Source: Weissella cibaria KACC 11862 (GTDB lineage Bacteria; Bacillota; Bacilli; Lactobacillales; Lactobacillaceae). Taken from it: DNA of 64,000 bases. Shown here piece by piece: positions 61,012 through 64,000 of this stretch (position 1 is its first letter; each line of letters opens with the position of its first letter). The notes under the pieces were generated by a model. That model had not been told where the DNA came from and ran no database searches. It saw only the letters and a list, made by a program, of their open reading frames with translations. The DNA lies in contig NZ_AEKT01000023.1 of the NCBI RefSeq assembly GCF_000193635.1, positions 59,860 through 123,859 on the forward strand, written 5' to 3'. A program made the position numbers and the translations under genes.

Positions 61012-63153
61012 ATGACCCAGCAACTCACTCACGAAGAAGCTCGTCGCCAAGCCAAGGTGATTGTCGACCAAATGACGATTGATGAGAAAATTGGCCAAAT
61101 TAAGTATGAAGCACCAGCAATTGAACGATTGAATATTCCGGAATATAACTACTGGAACGAAGCATTGCACGGTGTGGCGCGAGCGGGCGTTGCGACGGTT
61201 TTTCCACAAGCAATTGGACTTGCGGCAACTTTTGATGACCAGCTAATTAATGATATTGCCGATGTGATTGGGACAGAAGGACGTGCAAAGTATAACGAAT
61301 TTACGAAGCACGAGGATCGTGACATCTACAAGGGACTGACTTTTTGGTCGCCTAACGTCAATATTTTCCGTGATCCACGTTGGGGTCGTGGACATGAAAC
61401 ATATGGTGAAGATCCGTTCTTAACGTCGAAGTTTGGTGTGGCTTTTATCAAAGGGTTGCAAGGGCAAGCTAAGTACTTGAAGCTGGCTGCGACGGCAAAG
61501 CACTTTGCGGTCCACTCAGGTCCGGAAGGTTTGCGTCACGGCTTTGATGCAGTTGTGTCAGACAAGGACTTGTATGAGACGTACTTGCCAGCTTTCAAGG
61601 CAGCGGTTGAAGAGGCCGATGTCGAAAGTATTATGACGGCATATAACGCAGTTGACGGCGTGCCGGCGTCAGTTAGTGAAATGTTGTTGCGGGACATTTT
61701 GCATGATAAGTGGTCATTTGAAGGTCACGTTGTCTCAGATTACATGGCCCCAGAAGATGTGCATGAGAACCACAAGTACACAAAGGATGCCGCTGAAACG
61801 ATGGGATTAGCCATCAAAGCAGGTTTGAACTTGGTTGCCGGTCATATCGAACAATCTTTGCATGAGGCGTTGAATCGTGGTTTGGTGACTGAAGAAGAAA
61901 TTACCAATGCGGTTATTTCACTTTACGCAACCCGTGTCCGTCTAGGCATGTTTGCAACTGATAATGAGTACGATGCCATTCCGTATGAGGCGAATGACAC
62001 GAAGGCGCACAATAATCTGTCAGAAATTGCGGCTGAGAAGTCATTTGTGTTGTTGAAGAATGATGGCGTTTTGCCACTACGCAAGGAAACGATGGAAGCA
62101 ATTGCAGTTGTTGGGCCAAACGCGCATTCAGAAATCGCATTGCTAGGTAACTACTTTGGGACACCATCACGTTCATATACCATCTTGGAAGGTATTCAGG
62201 AACGACTTGGCGATGACGTTCGGGTCCACTATAGTATTGGCTCAGGGGTGTTCCAAGACCATGCAGCTGAACCGTTGGCTAAGGCAGATGAACGTGAATC
62301 AGAAGCGATTATTGCTGCTGAACACTCAGACGTCATTGTTGCAGTCTTGGGGCTTGATTCAACGATTGAAGGCGAAGAAGGGGATGCTGGTAACTCACAA
62401 GGGGCTGGAGATAAGCCGAACTTGTCATTGCCAGGGCGCCAGCGACAATTGTTGGAACGTTTGTTAGCTGTTGGTAAGCCTGTAGTAGTTTTGTTAGCTT
62501 CAGGTTCATCATTGCAATTAGATGGCTTGGAGAACCACCCCAACCTACGAGCGATTATGCAAATTTGGTACCCAGGTGCTCGAGGTGGTTTGGCAGTTGC
62601 GGATGTTTTGTTTGGTACAGTAAGTCCATCAGGAAAGTTGCCGGTGACGTTCTACAAGAACACAGATAATTTGCCAGCCTTTGAAGATTACAATATGGCA
62701 GGACGCACATACCGTTATATGACAGAGGAGGCCTTGTATCCATTTGGTTATGGTTTGACGTACTCGTCAGTTGAATTGTCAGATTTGCAGGTGAAGTCTT
62801 ATGAAGAGACGGCAACGGCAACGGTGACAATTCAAAATACGGGTAATTTTGATACGGATGAAGTTGTTCAAGTCTATGTGAAGGACTTAGAATCAGAATT
62901 TGCTGTGCCAAATGCCCAGTTGAAGGGATTCAAACGCGTCTTTTTGGGTAAGGGATCTAAGCAAACGATTACGTTTGATTTACGTCCACAGGACTTCGAA
63001 GTGTTTGATGAGCAAGGGCATAACTTTATTGATAGTAATCGTTTTGAGATTTCAGTTGGTGTTAGCCAACCAGATGCGCGATCGATTGCGCTGACAGGTG
63101 TGCAACCTTTGCAAACTGAGTTGAATCTGGCAGGTAGTCAGACAACACATTGA
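61012..63153 (+). CDS. Glycoside hydrolase family 3 (beta-xylosidase/beta-glucosidase)
   Basis: 713-aa intracellular GH3 enzyme (no signal peptide). The (beta/alpha)8 domain starts MTIDEKIGQI and contains YNYWNEALHGVARAG and FWSPNVNIFRDPRWGRG. The nucleophile Asp lies in GHVVSDYMAPEDVHE near 244. A second sandwich domain and a C-terminal fibronectin-III-like domain (YPFGYGLTYSSVELS onward) complete it. The NYWNEALHGVAR motif is typical of the beta-xylosidase-leaning branch. The cre site upstream fits catabolite repression. Substrate is not certain. Confidence 0.92.
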   Translation: MTQQLTHEEARRQAKVIVDQMTIDEKIGQIKYEAPAIERLNIPEYNYWNEALHGVARAGVATVFPQAIGLAATFDDQLINDIADVIGTEGRAKYNEFTKHEDRDIYKGLTFWSPNVNIFRDPRWGRGHETYGEDPFLTSKFGVAFIKGLQGQAKYLKLAATAKHFAVHSGPEGLRHGFDAVVSDKDLYETYLPAFKAAVEEADVESIMTAYNAVDGVPASVSEMLLRDILHDKWSFEGHVVSDYMAPEDVHENHKYTKDAAETMGLAIKAGLNLVAGHIEQSLHEALNRGLVTEEEITNAVISLYATRVRLGMFATDNEYDAIPYEANDTKAHNNLSEIAAEKSFVLLKNDGVLPLRKETMEAIAVVGPNAHSEIALLGNYFGTPSRSYTILEGIQERLGDDVRVHYSIGSGVFQDHAAEPLAKADERESEAIIAAEHSDVIVAVLGLDSTIEGEEGDAGNSQGAGDKPNLSLPGRQRQLLERLLAVGKPVVVLLASGSSLQLDGLENHPNLRAIMQIWYPGARGGLAVADVLFGTVSPSGKLPVTFYKNTDNLPAFEDYNMAGRTYRYMTEEALYPFGYGLTYSSVELSDLQVKSYEETATATVTIQNTGNFDTDEVVQVYVKDLESEFAVPNAQLKGFKRVFLGKGSKQTITFDLRPQDFEVFDEQGHNFIDSNRFEISVGVSQPDARSIALTGVQPLQTELNLAGSQTTH

Positions 63154-63178
63154 TAAATAACAAGGGACTAATATCCAA

Positions 63179-63224
63179 TAAAAGCACGCGTGAATCAGAA
63201 AATGGTTTACGCGTGCTTTTATTG
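63179..63224 (+). terminator. Terminator of the GH3 gene
   Basis: AAAAGCACGCGT / ACGCGTGCTTTT stem. Confidence 0.9.
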
Positions 63225-63308
63225 AGGTATTTATTACAACAAAAATCAGACTAAAGTCGATAAAATAATAGTAACAATAACAGATGAATAACAAACGAGG
63301 TGAATAAA

Positions 63309-63968
63309 ATGACTGAAAAGGATCCAGCTGGTAGAACAGCCAGGCATGCACATCAAGCTTCTAAGAAAAGTCCGTTCAAAGTTCTGCTGATTACGGCATT
63401 ACTAATTGTGGCGCTGTTATTGGGTGTTGGCGTTGCAGCAGTGATTGACAATGCTCATAATGACAAGGCAGCGACATCGTCATCATCCGTTACAAGTAGC
63501 GTTTCGTCACAAACCAGTTCGGTAACAGCTAGCTCGACAAGCGCGGCGTCAGCAAGTTCGGCGACGTCGTCATCGGTGGCAACGTCTGAGTCATCATCAA
63601 GTGAGTTGACTGGGACACCAGGGGTTGTGGCAACAGACTTGACCCAAAATGATCGGGCATCAATTTTGGCCCAAGTCATTACAACTGAAGCTGGTTACAC
63701 ACCAGCGGATGTTCACAGCATTACAACTGGTGTGGTCGACGGCGTTGGATCAGGTAAAGGTCGAGTGGTTGTTGGCATTGGTGTGAATGGTATTGGAGCA
63801 ACGTATACGTTGTCTGGTGATGGTGGCGTAGGTGTGATGACGGGGTCGTATACCGGTGGGAATGGTGATAGTGATCATCCGTTTACAATTGATGTGAACG
63901 ACTGGTTGCGTACGCATAATTTACAAGATGTTCAGGCAGAGTACGGTTCAGTGATGACCAGTAATTAA
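63309..63968 (+). CDS. Ser-rich membrane-anchored extracellular protein, unknown
   Basis: 219 aa. A short basic cytosolic N-terminus is followed by one transmembrane helix (VLLITALLIVALLLGVGVAA, about 25-44), a Ser/Thr/Ala low-complexity stretch (about 55-100) and a globular C-terminal domain of about 115 residues with Gly-rich strands (VVVGIGVNGIGATYTLSG). Type II topology, domain outside. ATG 63309 follows gaggtg by 8 bases; GTG 63300 is the rejected alternative. No family is recognised. Confidence 0.8.
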   Translation: MTEKDPAGRTARHAHQASKKSPFKVLLITALLIVALLLGVGVAAVIDNAHNDKAATSSSSVTSSVSSQTSSVTASSTSAASASSATSSSVATSESSSSELTGTPGVVATDLTQNDRASILAQVITTEAGYTPADVHSITTGVVDGVGSGKGRVVVGIGVNGIGATYTLSGDGGVGVMTGSYTGGNGDSDHPFTIDVNDWLRTHNLQDVQAEYGSVMTSN

Positions 63969-63982
63969 CGAGAGTTATTTCT

Positions 63983-63996
63983 TGCAAGCGCTTACA
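63983..63996 (+). promoter_or_regulatory. cre (CcpA) site at the window end
   Basis: TGCAAGCGCTTACA fits TGNAANCGNTNNCA fully, with a palindromic AAGCGCTT core. It probably belongs to the next gene, beyond the window. Confidence 0.75.
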
Positions 63997-64000
63997 GTGG

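Overview
The window is a stretch of low-to-moderate GC Firmicutes chromosome, most likely from a heterofermentative lactic acid bacterium of the Lactobacillaceae. Weissella is my best guess; it rests on protein style and gene content, since no rRNA is present. Supporting signs are separate D- and L-lactate dehydrogenases, an acetolactate synthase/decarboxylase pair, a CtsR operator at clpP, a Phe T-box, GlnR-controlled glnRA, KxYKxGKxW signal peptides, DUF3042 and YqgQ proteins, and LysM-CHAP wall hydrolases. Almost every gene is on the + strand. No phage, insertion sequence or CRISPR array is visible.

Layout. 1-4.8 kb: uvrA (3' part), a 40-aa basic protein, rapZ-yvcK-whiA, then clpP. 5-11 kb: D-LDH, PTS IIC and IIB proteins, rpmF, mntH-uspA, a MarR regulator, a possible small RNA and tRNA-Gln. 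11.2-16 kb: the pyruvate node (L-LDH, acetolactate synthase, acetolactate decarboxylase) and a quinone-oxidoreductase-like dehydrogenase. 16-23 kb: a LysM-CHAP hydrolase, a catalytically dead NlpC/P60-like protein beside a small GNAT, then dut-radA-yacL-gltX. 23-34.4 kb: secA-prfB, DoxX, a secreted PgrA-like protein, femX, trmH, an HD protein and hxlR. 34.2-47 kb: T-box-pheST, mltG, recQ, greA, yfhO and a class B PBP. 46.8-57 kb: formyl-THF ligase, rhomboid, yqgQ, glcK, three LysM wall genes, rhodanese, glpQ, miaA and glnRA. 57-64 kb: three unknown genes, tRNA-Arg, rplU-rpmA, a GH3 glycosidase and a Ser-rich membrane protein.

The most unusual content is a pair of large folded non-coding elements, one between gltX and secA (about 23022-23688) and one between hxlR and the pheS T-box (about 33602-34138). 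Each has an outer long-range stem, a small hairpin at each end, two roughly 185-bp imperfect hairpins carrying the same asymmetric internal loop in mirrored orientation, and a conserved central stem. The two copies differ in sequence but keep base pairing through compensatory changes. One large hairpin of the first copy occurs almost unchanged, inverted, in the second. I cannot assign them to a known family. They could be a large structured RNA or a foldback/MITE-like element.

Other points of interest: a degenerate NlpC/P60 protein that appears to have borrowed a GNAT N-terminus; an L27 with an atypical N-terminal extension and no prp gene between rplU and rpmA; an L32 without zinc cysteines; an RF2 gene without the usual programmed frameshift; a probably leaderless TrmH-type methyltransferase mRNA; good WalR, GlnR, CtsR and cre sites read directly from the sequence; and a three-gene operon of unknown function after glnA.
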